Part shown: piece by piece, positions 16,887 through 26,535 of the stretch
Layout of the letters: each line of letters starts with the position of its first letter
Numbering within the stretch: position 1 is the stretch's first letter
Assembly (NCBI GenBank): GCA_023437365.1
Contig: JAEZGK010000081.1
Location: 1 to 64,000, forward strand
Length of the DNA stretch: 64,000 nt
Direction of reading: 5' to 3'
Origin: Bacillota bacterium
Lineage (GTDB): Bacteria; Bacillota; Clostridia; Lachnospirales; Lachnospiraceae
Program-made: the position numbers and the translations under genes
Notes under the pieces: generated by a model
Database searches by the model: none
What the model was told of the DNA's origin: nothing
Seen by the model: only the letters and a program-made list of their open reading frames with translations

Positions 16887-17294
16887 ATGAAGAAAGTAAT
16901 TACGTATGGTACTTATGATTTACTGCATGTAGGACATATCAATCTGTTGAGAAGAGCCAGGGAGCTTGGTGACTATCTTGTAGTGGTGCTTTCCTCCGAT
17001 GAGTTCAATGCGATTAAGCATAAGACGGCTTACCACAGCTTTGAGGACAGAAAGCTCATTCTTGAAGCGATCAAGTATGTGGATGAGGTTCTGCCGGAGT
17101 ATACCTGGGAGCAGAAGATTCAGGATGTGGTAGACAATCATATTGATGTATTTGTTATGGGTGATGACTGGAAGGGTCAGTTCGATTTCCTCAAGGATTA
17201 TTGCGAGGTAGTATATCTTCCCCGCACGGAAGGTATTTCTACTACAAAGATCAAGCAGGATCTTAACCTTGGCGTGCCGAAGAAATCCGAATAG
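16887..17294 (+). CDS. tagD: Glycerol-3-phosphate cytidylyltransferase
   Basis: 135 residues, the normal length for TagD. It makes CDP-glycerol from CTP and glycerol-3-phosphate. HVGH (14-17) and RTEGISTT (113-120) are the two nucleotide-binding signatures of this family. It supplies the donor for the three CDP-glycerol transferase domains encoded around it. The 97-base gap before it contains a GGAGGAAACG stretch but the binding site near the start is weak; the ATG at 16887 begins the conserved MKKVITYGTYD and is secure. Confidence 0.96.
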   Translation: MKKVITYGTYDLLHVGHINLLRRARELGDYLVVVLSSDEFNAIKHKTAYHSFEDRKLILEAIKYVDEVLPEYTWEQKIQDVVDNHIDVFVMGDDWKGQFDFLKDYCEVVYLPRTEGISTTKIKQDLNLGVPKKSE

Positions 17295-17313
17295 AGGAGA
17301 ATGAGAGCAGCTC

Positions 17314-18513
17314 ATGGATACAGTAAATACAATTATGAAGAAACTGAAGAAGTTCGTAAGAAAGTCGGTGTTATTTCTATACAGGCTCGCGGTCAAGCTT
17401 CTGCCTGTCAATCCAAGGATTATTCTTTTCGAAAGCAATCTCGGAAGGAATTATACCGGCAGTCCCAAGGCGATCTATGAAGAGTTGGTGAGGCAGGGAC
17501 TGGACCGGGAGTATCGCTGTTACTTTATCCTGGAGCATCCGGAGACCAAAATACCCGGAGCGGCCGAGACTGTGAAGAGAACCAGACTGAAATACTTCTA
17601 TTTGTTTGCTGTAGCCGGTACTTGGGTTTGTGATACCAGATTACCCAAATTTATCATAAAAAGACCGGAATGTACTTATATCCAGACCTGGCATGGGACA
17701 CCTTTAAAGAAGCTTGCACTGGATATGGATACTGTTTATATGGCGGGAGAGAAGGGTATTGATAATTACAAAAAGAATTTTTATGAGAATGCTCAGACCT
17801 GGGATTATCTGATTTCCCAAAACCATTTTTCTACAGAAATCTTTCGCAGGGCCTTCTGCTTCGGCAAGGAGATGCTGGAGATAGGATATCCCAGAAACGA
17901 TGTGCTTTTTACAAAGAATAATGAAAAGGATATCATTGAATTAAAGCAACGCCTCGGTATCCCTTTAGATAAACGTGTCCTTCTTTATGCGCCTACCTGG
18001 CGTGATAATGAGTTCTATGGCAAGGGGAAATATAAGTTCAATCCACCGATGGATTTTAACGCTCTCAGGGATAGTCTGGAAGAGGATACCGTGATGATTG
18101 TGAAATATCACTATTTGGTCATGGATCAGATTGACTGGTCTCCTTATCAGGGCTTTATCTATTCCTGTGATTTGAGCTATGATATCTCAGATCTCTATCT
18201 GGTATCGGATATGATGATTACGGATTATTCCTCGGTCATGTTCGATTACAGTTTACTTAAGCGCCCGATGCTGTTCTTTTGCTATGATTTAGAGGAATAT
18301 AAGGATACGCTTCGCGGCTTTTATTTCGATTTCCTGGCAGAGGCACCCGGTCCTGTAGCTCTGACGACGGAGGAATTAATTGCTTCGATTAAAAGCTATG
18401 ATACTGCCCTTTACAGGGAGAAACAGGAAGCATTTTACCGGAAATACAATCATGCCGATGACGGACATGCTTCTGAAAAGGTTGTGGAGCTGATCCGGAG
18501 GAAGCTGTCATGA
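17314..18513 (+). CDS. CDP-glycerol glycerophosphotransferase (TagB/TagF family)
   Basis: 399 residues, single GT-B-like glycerophosphotransferase domain. QTWHGTPLKKLALDMD, YAPTWRDNEFYGKG, TDYSSVMFDYSLLKRP and the final NHADDGHASEKV are family hallmarks. It closely resembles the second half of the fusion protein encoded at 12874, so the two may be paralogues acting on consecutive steps (primer addition and chain growth). GAGGAG lies 14 bases before the ATG, slightly far. The stop overlaps the next start by four bases (ATGA), showing translational coupling. Confidence 0.92.
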   Translation: MDTVNTIMKKLKKFVRKSVLFLYRLAVKLLPVNPRIILFESNLGRNYTGSPKAIYEELVRQGLDREYRCYFILEHPETKIPGAAETVKRTRLKYFYLFAVAGTWVCDTRLPKFIIKRPECTYIQTWHGTPLKKLALDMDTVYMAGEKGIDNYKKNFYENAQTWDYLISQNHFSTEIFRRAFCFGKEMLEIGYPRNDVLFTKNNEKDIIELKQRLGIPLDKRVLLYAPTWRDNEFYGKGKYKFNPPMDFNALRDSLEEDTVMIVKYHYLVMDQIDWSPYQGFIYSCDLSYDISDLYLVSDMMITDYSSVMFDYSLLKRPMLFFCYDLEEYKDTLRGFYFDFLAEAPGPVALTTEELIASIKSYDTALYREKQEAFYRKYNHADDGHASEKVVELIRRKLS

Positions 18514-19655
18514 AGAAGACAATCGGGTATTACCTGTTTGCGCTGGTCTATCAGATCTGCAAGCTGGTACCTGTCAAAAAGAAAAGGGTATTTTGCATTA
18601 TGACCCATGATGAGGGGGAGGGCAGCAATGTCAGTATCGCCTTTCGAGAGATGCAAAAGGCGGATTTAAGCTATAGCTTCTCCTTCCTTACTCAAAGTGA
18701 CATCAGGGCGGTGGAAAGCTTTTCGAAGCTGGGCTGCCTCATCAACTTCTTTTTTCGTAAGCCCTATGAGCTGGCGAGAGCGGAAATTATATTGATGGAT
18801 AATGTATTTCTGCCCTATGCTTATCTTCGCAGAAGAAAAGGAACCAAGGTGGTTCAGCTCTGGCATGGAACCGGCACTATTAAGAAATTCGGGCAGGATA
18901 CGAATACCGGAAAGCTAAAAAGACTGGAGAAGAGGGCGAATTCGAATATCACCCATTTGATTGTGAATTCACCAACCATGAAGAGATTGTACGCAGGGGC
19001 CTTTGGAGTCAATGAGACGAAGGTCTATGCGCTGGGACTGCCCAAAAGTGATGAATTTTTCAGAAGATTAAAGGAAATTGAGATCTGTAAAAAGAATCCC
19101 TATAAGAATTATATCTATAAAAAATATGAGATACCTACAGACAAAAAGCTAATATTATATGCACCCACCTTTCGGGATAATGCCGATCAGAATCCTAGGC
19201 TGATAGAGCTTTTAGAAGAGTTGGGGCATAATTTGCCGGAGGAATACTGTCTGGGTCTTCGTCTGCATCCGCATATTGCCCACGCCTTCGAAAAACAGCA
19301 GTTAGGCAGCAGCATCTGCCAGCTGTCCTTTGAAAAGGACGTCAATACTGTATTGATGGCAGCAGATCTATTGATAACGGATTATTCTTCCATTATCTTT
19401 GAGTATTGCCTGTTGAAGCGTCCAATGATATTTTATGCATATGATTACGAAGAGTTTTCGGATCAGGGCAGGGGCTTCTATTACAACTATGAGACGTTTG
19501 TACCGGGCCCCGTAGCTTTTAGCTGCAAGGAGGTATTGGACATCATCAGGAATAAAGAGTTTCAGTTAAAGAAGGTTGAGGAGTTCATCGGTAATCATTA
19601 TCTGTATACGGACGGCAATGCAACTGATCGGCTTCTGGAGCTTCTAAAGCAGTAG
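18510..19655 (+). CDS. CDP-glycerol glycerophosphotransferase, second TagB/TagF protein
   Basis: 381 residues of the same family but more divergent from its neighbour: QLWHGTGTIKKFGQDTN, YAPTFRDNADQNP, TDYSSIIFEYCLLKRP. A hydrophobic N-terminal segment (about 5-20) suggests membrane association. It overlaps the previous gene by four bases and is the last gene of the operon before a strong terminator. Which transferase primes and which elongates cannot be told from sequence. Confidence 0.9.
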   Translation: MKKTIGYYLFALVYQICKLVPVKKKRVFCIMTHDEGEGSNVSIAFREMQKADLSYSFSFLTQSDIRAVESFSKLGCLINFFFRKPYELARAEIILMDNVFLPYAYLRRRKGTKVVQLWHGTGTIKKFGQDTNTGKLKRLEKRANSNITHLIVNSPTMKRLYAGAFGVNETKVYALGLPKSDEFFRRLKEIEICKKNPYKNYIYKKYEIPTDKKLILYAPTFRDNADQNPRLIELLEELGHNLPEEYCLGLRLHPHIAHAFEKQQLGSSICQLSFEKDVNTVLMAADLLITDYSSIIFEYCLLKRPMIFYAYDYEEFSDQGRGFYYNYETFVPGPVAFSCKEVLDIIRNKEFQLKKVEEFIGNHYLYTDGNATDRLLELLKQ

Positions 19656-19718
19656 AATAAGCGGCATTAAAAAAATAGTAAAGAATCGGAGATGTTCAAA
19701 ATCTCCCGATATAGAAAC

Positions 19719-19761
19719 GAGTAAGGATACAGGCATCCCATGATGCGCTGTATCCTTACTC
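19719..19761. terminator. Bidirectional terminator between convergent wall-polymer genes
   Basis: GAGTAAGGATACAG pairs with CTGTATCCTTACTC (14 bp) with an inner GCATC/GATGC stem. A run of T follows at about 19774 on the plus strand. It separates the TagB/F gene from the convergent LCP gene. Confidence 0.85.
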
Positions 19762-19830
19762 TGATTAGGAAAGGTTTTTTTACAATATTCCTTTGTTATT
19801 CTATTACTATTATGCTACAGCCGCTTGTGA

Positions 19831-20847
19831 TTACTGCCTAATGCTTTCGATATAGGAGGAGTATTCAGAAACAGTGGAGGTGGGTACATAGCCGGTCTCG
19901 TTAAACAGGAATTCATGCAGCTTAGTTACATTCGCTGACAGATCAATGGGGAATACATAGGATACTTTTTTATATGTATGTGCATCCTTTTCGAAGGGAA
20001 ATCCTGTATTATCCACGATATCATAGGAAAGTACATCCTTTGCCAGCGAGAGGATATCAGCCGTGGACAGGTTCGTGTATACCTGAGGAAGCATTTCATC
20101 AATGATTTTGTTGATGGTTGCAAGATCGGAATGTTTGATTTTCTCGAACATCTTCGTAACCACGATTCTCTGACGCTCCGCACGCTTGAAATCACCACCC
20201 TTAGTGTAACGGATTCTCGTATAGGCGGTTGCCTGTGTACCGTTCACCAGCTGGGTGCCGGCTGATTTGAGGCCGGCCACATTAGTTCCGTTGATCTTAT
20301 TTAAGGATTTGACATAGCCGTTTAAGTATTTCAATTCGCTGTTGGTGATATCCAGCTCTATGCCACCGAGCATATCAATTGATTTCACGATGGCATCGAA
20401 ATTCACGGTGATGAATTCTTTGACATCCAGATCAAAATTGGTATTAATGGTACTGAGTGCCAGCGAATAACCACCCTTGAAATAAGCCGCATTGATTTTC
20501 GTGTATTCTTCACCGGGAATGTTCACGTAGGTGTCACGGTATATGGAGGCGAGCTTTACATCCTTAGTCTTATTGTTGATGCTTGCAATGATGATGGTAT
20601 CGCTGTGGGTGCTTTTCTCTAAAGCATTTTCTCTGGAGTCAACACCGAATAATGCGATGTTGCGATAACCCTTGAGCTCTACATCCGCATTCGTCTGTAT
20701 GCTTGCATCCTCACTGTTATTAAACTGGATCTTGGTCATTTTATCGTATATATAAACACCGACAAAAAGTAGCAGAATGATTAATATCTCTACGACTAGA
20801 ATGATCAATAGTTTACTTTTTTTCTTTTTCTTTTCTTCTTGTGCCAT
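19831..20847 (-). CDS. LytR-CpsA-Psr (LCP) family wall polymer ligase
   Basis: 338 residues: a basic N-terminus (KKKKKSK), one membrane anchor (about 13-34) and an extracellular LCP domain. The domain shows ALFGVDSRE, SDTIIIASINN, ASIYRDTYV and RYTKGGDFKRAERQR, the charged residues that hold the polyprenyl-pyrophosphate substrate. LCP enzymes transfer lipid-linked wall polymers onto peptidoglycan. It faces the teichoic-type operon and lies 46 bases downstream of a polyprenyl-phosphate sugar transferase on the same strand, which supports a shared polymer pathway. Confidence 0.93.
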   Translation of the reverse strand: MAQEEKKKKKSKLLIILVVEILIILLLFVGVYIYDKMTKIQFNNSEDASIQTNADVELKGYRNIALFGVDSRENALEKSTHSDTIIIASINNKTKDVKLASIYRDTYVNIPGEEYTKINAAYFKGGYSLALSTINTNFDLDVKEFITVNFDAIVKSIDMLGGIELDITNSELKYLNGYVKSLNKINGTNVAGLKSAGTQLVNGTQATAYTRIRYTKGGDFKRAERQRIVVTKMFEKIKHSDLATINKIIDEMLPQVYTNLSTADILSLAKDVLSYDIVDNTGFPFEKDAHTYKKVSYVFPIDLSANVTKLHEFLFNETGYVPTSTVSEYSSYIESIRQ

Positions 20848-20893
20848 TGCTTTGTCTTTACCCTTGCCTTTCCGGTTGATAGCTCAATAAGTC

Positions 20894-22315
20894 CTAGTAT
20901 GCGTTCTTATTGATGAAACCTTTGAATATTGTTAAAAACATAATTTTAAAATCAAGCCCTAAGGTCCAATTCTCAATATAGTACAGGTCGTGGTCAATTC
21001 GCTTACGGATGGAGGTGTCTCCGCGGAAACCGTTAATCTGTGCCCAGCCGGTGAGACCGGGAGATACCTGGTGCTTAATCATATAACGGGGTATTTCTTC
21101 CTTGAACTTGTCCACGAAAAACGGGCGTTCCGGTCTGGGTCCGACCAGACTCATCTCTCCCTTCAGCACGTTAAAAAACTGAGGGAATTCGTCAATACTG
21201 GTTTTGCGGATGAACTTACCGATTCCGGTAACACGGGGATCGTTCTTGGTGGTCCAGGCCTTCTTTTCATCATGATCACGCTGGATTTCCATGGAGCGGA
21301 ATTTATACATTTTAAACTGCTTGTTATGCTTTCCGATTCGGACCTGGGTGAAAATAACCGGACCGGGTGAGGTTATCTTAATAATCGCTGCTACGAGCAG
21401 CATCGGTATCGCGAAGAGGAGTAATGCAAAGCTGGCACCTGCAATATCGACGGTTCTTTTGACGATACGGTTGTAAGTGTTACTGAGAGGAACATATCTT
21501 ATATTAATGACCGGAAGTCCGAACAAGTCCTCTGTATAGGGCGTGGTCGGAATAAAGCTGTAATAATCGGGGACAAATTTGGTGTGGACACCGGACTTTT
21601 CGCAGATGGCTACGATGCTTTCCAGCTTCTCATATTCATCGACACTCAAGGTGATTGCGATCTCGTCCAAAGTCATCTTTGACAGGAAGGACTCAAGATG
21701 GGAGATGCTTCCGATGACAGGGACCTTCTTGTACATAGTTCCTACTTCGACGTTATCATCCAGAATTCCATGAATGTAATAGCCCCATTGAGGATTGGCA
21801 AATATCCTGTCAATATATGCCTCTGCTGCATGTCCGTAGCCGACCATAAGGACATGCTTCAGATTATATCCCTTACGTCTTGCAATTCTTAAGGCCTGCG
21901 TCAGAGACATTCTTGCTACAATACTGAGAAGGATATTCAGACAAAAGAATAGACCAAGAAAGTATCTTGAAATGTTAAATTCTTTCGTAATATATAGATA
22001 CGAGAAGAAGAATGCGATACCGAAGGTATTGGCAAGGATAATGTTAAATATCTCTACCCATCTTCGTTTAGCCCGTTTTGGTGTATAAAGATGAGCAAAA
22101 TAATATATAAATAAATATAAAGGTACCAAAAAAATCAGGCTCTCAGCATAGATACCCAGGCCATAGAAGGTCTTTGGCTCTACCCGAAACCTGGGTAGAT
22201 GGGTCAAAAAACTATAAAATCGAAGATAATAGGTCAGAAGGTAAGCAATAACGATAATACAGGCATCCATAAGAACATGAACTCTGTTAAACATTTTTTG
22301 ATTATCTTTAATCAT
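20894..22315 (-). CDS. Polyprenyl-phosphate sugar-1-phosphate transferase (WbaP/WcaJ type)
   Basis: 473 residues. Four or five N-terminal membrane spans and a nucleotide-binding-like middle (residues about 150-250) precede the catalytic bacterial sugar transferase domain (KRTVDIAGASFALLLF, then KMYKFRSM, SIDEFPQFFNVLKGEMSLVGPRPE, and SPGLTGWAQINGFRGDT). It loads the first sugar phosphate onto undecaprenyl phosphate. Two ATG codons (first and eighth) are possible; the first has TAGGTG upstream. It is the first gene of a two-gene unit with the LCP ligase. Confidence 0.93.
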   Translation of the reverse strand: MIKDNQKMFNRVHVLMDACIIVIAYLLTYYLRFYSFLTHLPRFRVEPKTFYGLGIYAESLIFLVPLYLFIYYFAHLYTPKRAKRRWVEIFNIILANTFGIAFFFSYLYITKEFNISRYFLGLFFCLNILLSIVARMSLTQALRIARRKGYNLKHVLMVGYGHAAEAYIDRIFANPQWGYYIHGILDDNVEVGTMYKKVPVIGSISHLESFLSKMTLDEIAITLSVDEYEKLESIVAICEKSGVHTKFVPDYYSFIPTTPYTEDLFGLPVINIRYVPLSNTYNRIVKRTVDIAGASFALLLFAIPMLLVAAIIKITSPGPVIFTQVRIGKHNKQFKMYKFRSMEIQRDHDEKKAWTTKNDPRVTGIGKFIRKTSIDEFPQFFNVLKGEMSLVGPRPERPFFVDKFKEEIPRYMIKHQVSPGLTGWAQINGFRGDTSIRKRIDHDLYYIENWTLGLDFKIMFLTIFKGFINKNAY

Positions 22316-22381
22316 ATCGACACCTACTTTATATAAATTTGCTTTGAATAGTCACGTTTGCCTTTGATTAACTTCTCTACT

Positions 22382-22410
22382 ATAATACATGATTGTATAG
22401 ATTTCAACAA
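22382..22410 (-). promoter_or_regulatory. Promoter of the sugar transferase-LCP unit
   Basis: On the minus strand TTGTTG (22410-22405) and TATTAT (22387-22382) are 17 bases apart, about 67 bases before the start codon. Confidence 0.5.
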
Positions 22411-22576
22411 CATAATTTTTCTTAAGAATGTTTTACAAAGAGCTGACATTTAAAGATTATTTCGCAGTTTTTTCACAAATAGTACACAATGTGCTGTTAA
22501 ACTATGAAAAAGAGTAAGGAACAGACAAAAGGTCATGATATTAAAGAAGCAATATTTCCGTAGAAAGGAGAATTAT

Positions 22577-24160
22577 ATGGCAGAGTTTGATTACAACAAT
22601 CAAAACCAGGATAGTAATAATAACACCAATAATAACACCAATAATAATTCAGTTAATCCGCAAAACAATAACCAAAGTCCCTATAATAAAATGCCGGAGT
22701 ACAGCTTCTGGGCAGAACAGATGCCAGGGAACAACACCAATCAAAATCCTCAAAGGGATTATAATAATCCATATCAGAATAATCAATATTATAATACCCA
22801 GAATTACGGAGGTCCTAATCATCAATATTCCAATATGAACAATAATCCCTACGGGAACTATACACAGGGGACAGGGACCTTCGGCTATGGCGGAAGCAAT
22901 GTCTACCAGTCCGCAGCAGCTGTAAAGAAAAAGAAGGAAAGCACTGCGGGAGGCAGAGCGATGAGGTTGATCGGAAAGGCATTAAGCTTTGGTGTGATAG
23001 CCGCCCTCGCTTTTGTCGGGGTTCAGCAGCTGGTCAGGATCGTAGATCCGAATTCGCCGGCAATATTAAGCGAAATCGCAGACAATACGACCTCCGATAC
23101 CACATATCAGGTCGGTTATACCTCTCAGGGAACTGTGACAACGAAGAACCGTTCAGAAATCAGCAGTATTGTAGAGAATACAATGCCCTCCATCGTATCC
23201 ATTCACTGTACAGTAACGCAGACCTCGGATTGGTTTGGTCAGGAATATAGCCAGGAGGTGGAAGGTAGCGGCTCAGGCTTTATCGTTAATAAGACAGAGA
23301 AAGAGCTTTTGGTAGCCACCAATAATCATGTGGTAGAAGGCGCACAGAAGATAAAGGTAACCTTTATTGATGGTGAACAGGCAGAGGCAGTAATTAAAGG
23401 TACGGATGCTACCGCAGACCTTGCGGTGATTTCTATTGATTTGTCTACAATAAAGCAGTCAACCCTGGATAAAATTTCAATCGCTAAGCTTGGTAATTCA
23501 GACCAGGTCAAGGTTGGCGAAATTGCCATTGCCATTGGTAATGCCCTTGGTTACGGGCAATCAGTCACTGTCGGCTATATCAGCGCAAAGGACCGTGAGG
23601 TTGCGGTGTCCGATGCATATAACGGAAGCAAGACCATGGTTCTCCTTCAGACAGATGCGGCAATCAATCCCGGTAACAGCGGTGGTGCGCTGCTGAATGC
23701 CAACGGAGAAGTCATTGGTATCAATACAGTAAAATATGCTTCAACAGAAGTCGAGGGTATCGGTTACGCAATACCGATTTCCAAGGCCACCACAATCATC
23801 AACGAGCTTATGACCCGGGAAATCCTTGCGGAAAAGGATCAGGGTTATTTGGGAATTGGCGGTACTGATGTCACAGAGGATGTAGCAAAGTTCTATAATA
23901 TGCCAATCGGTGTATTCATCAGTGAAGTTGCCGAGGGCGGTGCAGCAGAAAAGGCAGGCCTATTTGCGAATGATATTATTACTAAGGTGGATAATATCGA
24001 GATTACTTCCATTTCTCAGCTTAGGGATTATGTTACCAGCAAACGTGTGGGAACAGAAGTTACTGTTACCTATATGCGGAAATCCTCCGGGGAATATAAG
24101 GAGAGTACAGCCAAGGTAAAGCTTGGAAAGAATCCGAATTTAAAAAATTCTGACGACTAA
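22577..24160 (+). CDS. HtrA/DegP-like membrane serine protease with PDZ domain
   Basis: 527 residues. The cytoplasmic N-terminus (1-115) is dominated by Asn, Gln and Tyr. One membrane span (about 131-150) is followed by a trypsin-like protease domain with His251, Asp281 and Ser368 (NPGNSGGAL), and a C-terminal PDZ domain (about 420-510). Such proteases degrade or refold damaged envelope proteins. The start at 22577 follows AAAGGAG; an ATG 42 bases upstream lacks a site. The Asn-rich tail is longer than in most HtrA proteins and has no known function. It is transcribed alone. Confidence 0.95.
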   Translation: MAEFDYNNQNQDSNNNTNNNTNNNSVNPQNNNQSPYNKMPEYSFWAEQMPGNNTNQNPQRDYNNPYQNNQYYNTQNYGGPNHQYSNMNNNPYGNYTQGTGTFGYGGSNVYQSAAAVKKKKESTAGGRAMRLIGKALSFGVIAALAFVGVQQLVRIVDPNSPAILSEIADNTTSDTTYQVGYTSQGTVTTKNRSEISSIVENTMPSIVSIHCTVTQTSDWFGQEYSQEVEGSGSGFIVNKTEKELLVATNNHVVEGAQKIKVTFIDGEQAEAVIKGTDATADLAVISIDLSTIKQSTLDKISIAKLGNSDQVKVGEIAIAIGNALGYGQSVTVGYISAKDREVAVSDAYNGSKTMVLLQTDAAINPGNSGGALLNANGEVIGINTVKYASTEVEGIGYAIPISKATTIINELMTREILAEKDQGYLGIGGTDVTEDVAKFYNMPIGVFISEVAEGGAAEKAGLFANDIITKVDNIEITSISQLRDYVTSKRVGTEVTVTYMRKSSGEYKESTAKVKLGKNPNLKNSDD

Positions 24161-24189
24161 AAAAAGAATAGAATTCAGCATTTAGTAGG

Positions 24190-24227
24190 GCCGGCTCTGA
24201 TTTTGATGATCAGAGCCGGCTGATTTT
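24190..24227 (+). terminator. Terminator of the HtrA gene
   Basis: GCCGGCTCTGAT pairs with ATCAGAGCCGGC around a 7-base loop, followed by TGATTTTTT. Confidence 0.9.
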
Positions 24228-24419
24228 TTCCCTGCTTCTTCCTATTATAATGTGGATGGATTTTCTTCGGGAAGCTCAGATCCAGAATATGATCTAGCAG
24301 GATCAGGCTGACGAGCTGACAGACCACCCGGTATGTGATTTTATCAATGCGAGCGGGCAGAGGAAGGTAAGAGGGTATAAATTTTATCGAATATTAATAA
24401 AAGCTTAAAGAAAGAAGTA

Positions 24420-24448
24420 TTGTGTGACTGATGAGGATAGGCTATAAT
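24420..24448 (+). promoter_or_regulatory. Promoter of the ClpX-like gene
   Basis: TTGTGT (24420-24425), 17-base spacer, TATAAT (24443-24448). The rest of the 24228-24569 gap shows no gene. Confidence 0.55.
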
Positions 24449-24569
24449 AATGAAATATACCATCATGTAAACCAGGCTGACACCTCTAAACCTCATTACA
24501 AGGGTGCAGCATTAACCATATAATCTGCCGATGAATGATAAATCGACAGCGAATTAAGCGGAGGGAAGA

Positions 24570-26015
24570 ATGAACAATAATCTATTTGATGATAATAACA
24601 TTGATAATTTCATGGATAACGAGAATATCGATCAGAAGAACACGGACCGGAAGGACAAGGAGGATTATGAGGAGATTTGCTATCTTTGCAGACGTCCTGA
24701 AAGCAAAGTAGGAAAGATGATACATATCCCTAATCAGATTTGTATCTGTGCGGACTGCATGCAGAAGACCTTTGATACAATCAACAAGCCGGATAATCCG
24801 TATCTTCAGATGATGGGGATTAACCCGAATATGCTGAATCTGTCGGGAATACCCACCGATATTCCGAATACACAGAAGCTGAAGAAGAAAAAAACCGAAG
24901 AGGAGAAGCAGGTACAGGAGGAGTTTGACAGGAAGAATATTCCTTCCCCTCATATCATAAAAGCAAAGCTGGATGAATTCATCATCGGGCAGGAACATGC
25001 CAAAAAGGTAATTTCAGTCGGTGTATATAACCACTACAAGAGAATAGGCAATCAGATAGAGCCTGAGGTTGAGATAGAGAAGTCGAATATGCTGATGATC
25101 GGACCTACCGGTAGCGGAAAGACCTATCTGGTGAAAACCCTTGCAAGACTTTTGAATGTTCCGCTGGCTATAACGGATGCAACCTCTTTGACGGAGGCTG
25201 GCTATATCGGTGATGATGTGGAGAGTGTTATTTCAAAGCTTCTTCAGGCGGCAGGTAATGACGTGGAGAAGGCGGAGCGCGGTATCGTATTTATCGATGA
25301 GATAGATAAGATCGCGAAAAAGCGTAATACGAACAGCCGCGATGTGAGTGGTGAATCTGTACAACAGGGACTGTTAAAGCTTCTGGAAGGAAGTAATGTT
25401 GAGGTACCGGTCGGGGCTTCCTCTAAGAATGCGATGGTTCCGCTGACTACCGTGAATACACAGAATATCCTGTTTATCTGTGGCGGAGCATTTCCGGAGC
25501 TGGATAAAATTATTAAGGCGAGACTGAACAAACAGTCATCCATGGGCTTTCAGGCTGATTTGAAGGATAAATATGATGACGAGCCCAATTTACTACAGAA
25601 GGTGAACTTAGATGATATGAGAGAATACGGTATGATACCGGAGTTTCTTGGCAGACTGCCGATCCTGTTCTCTCTGGAGGGCTTGACTAAGGATATGTTA
25701 ATCCAGGTATTAAAGGAGCCGAAGAATGCAATATTAAAGCAGTATCAGAAGCTGCTGGCCATGGATGAGGTGGATCTGCAGTTTGCTCCTGACGCCTTAG
25801 AGGCGATAGCTGAAAAGGCATTGGAGAAAAAGACCGGAGCGAGGGCGTTGCGTGCTATTCTGGAGGATATTATGCTAGATATCATGTATGAGATTCCGAA
25901 GGACGAGAATATCGGAAGAGTAATCATCAACAGGGATTATATCGAAGGTAAGGGAGTTCCGGTAATCGAGATGAGAGGAATTGGTAAACAGAAGCTTCTG
26001 GCAGCAGGCAAGTAA
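24570..26015 (+). CDS. ClpX-type AAA+ unfoldase, probable second ClpX
   Basis: 481 residues against about 420 for normal ClpX. An Asn/Asp-rich leader (1-32) precedes the zinc-binding domain (Cys37, Cys40, Cys60, Cys63). The AAA+ core has Walker A GPTGSGKT (178-185), pore loop GYIG (211-214), Walker B IVFIDEID (239-246), SGESVQQGLLKLLEG, and MGF (325-327) in the place of the IGF loop that docks on ClpP. GGAGGG precedes the ATG. No clpP or lon is adjacent, as would be usual for the housekeeping clpX, so this may be a specialised paralogue. The possible docking loop suggests it can still use ClpP. Confidence 0.9.
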   Translation: MNNNLFDDNNIDNFMDNENIDQKNTDRKDKEDYEEICYLCRRPESKVGKMIHIPNQICICADCMQKTFDTINKPDNPYLQMMGINPNMLNLSGIPTDIPNTQKLKKKKTEEEKQVQEEFDRKNIPSPHIIKAKLDEFIIGQEHAKKVISVGVYNHYKRIGNQIEPEVEIEKSNMLMIGPTGSGKTYLVKTLARLLNVPLAITDATSLTEAGYIGDDVESVISKLLQAAGNDVEKAERGIVFIDEIDKIAKKRNTNSRDVSGESVQQGLLKLLEGSNVEVPVGASSKNAMVPLTTVNTQNILFICGGAFPELDKIIKARLNKQSSMGFQADLKDKYDDEPNLLQKVNLDDMREYGMIPEFLGRLPILFSLEGLTKDMLIQVLKEPKNAILKQYQKLLAMDEVDLQFAPDALEAIAEKALEKKTGARALRAILEDIMLDIMYEIPKDENIGRVIINRDYIEGKGVPVIEMRGIGKQKLLAAGK

Positions 26016-26162
26016 TCAGAAAGCAAATCCATGTCGACATACTTAATATAAGAGTAAAATGTAAGAGGGAACCGGTTTGAGCTATGATTAATCAGCAAGT
26101 TTGTGAATGGGGTGCAGACACAGACTGGAGTGTTATTTAAATGCGCGGAAATGAGGAGAGAT

Positions 26163-26444
26163 ATGTCTTTTATCGAGAAACTGCTTCACGGTAAAGAAGA
26201 AGGTCTGAAAGAAGCCTTGAAGGAATTGCATCATCCGAAGGATATTGAGGAAGATACCGAGATTGAGGATGAGAAGACGGAGGACAGTGCAGATACTTCT
26301 GAGGAAGAGATAGAAGAGGATCCGGATGTGGTATATGAGGTTGTGGAGAGAGAAATCCTTCCGGCCAAGATTATCTGCCCGGATTGCGGAGGAATTACAC
26401 TGGAGGGCTTGGAATTTTGTGACAAATGCGGCGGAGAGCTTTAA
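26163..26444 (+). CDS. Small acidic protein with C-terminal zinc ribbon
   Basis: 93 residues: MSFIEKLLHGKEEG start, a very acidic middle (residues about 25-65), then CPDCGG and CDKCGGEL, a four-Cys zinc ribbon. GAGGAGAGAT precedes the ATG at 26163; an upstream in-frame ATG at 26103 has no site. The ribbon is of the general type found at the end of many clostridial proteins. No function is assigned. It lies 147 bases after the ClpX-like gene and may share its transcript; an adaptor role is only a guess. Confidence 0.7.
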   Translation: MSFIEKLLHGKEEGLKEALKELHHPKDIEEDTEIEDEKTEDSADTSEEEIEEDPDVVYEVVEREILPAKIICPDCGGITLEGLEFCDKCGGEL

Positions 26445-26535
26445 ACTCAGTGAAGAGCTTTAAAAATGTGCATAATCCATAGAAACACTGTAATACAAAT
26501 AGAGAAAAGCCTGATAAATCAGGAATTACCACACT

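Noticed and set aside
22524..22537. GACAAAAGGTCATG before the HtrA gene, 14 bases shared with the complement of the cloverleaf outer stem
   Set aside because: No hairpins or repeats accompany it; a match of this length can arise by chance at this scale.
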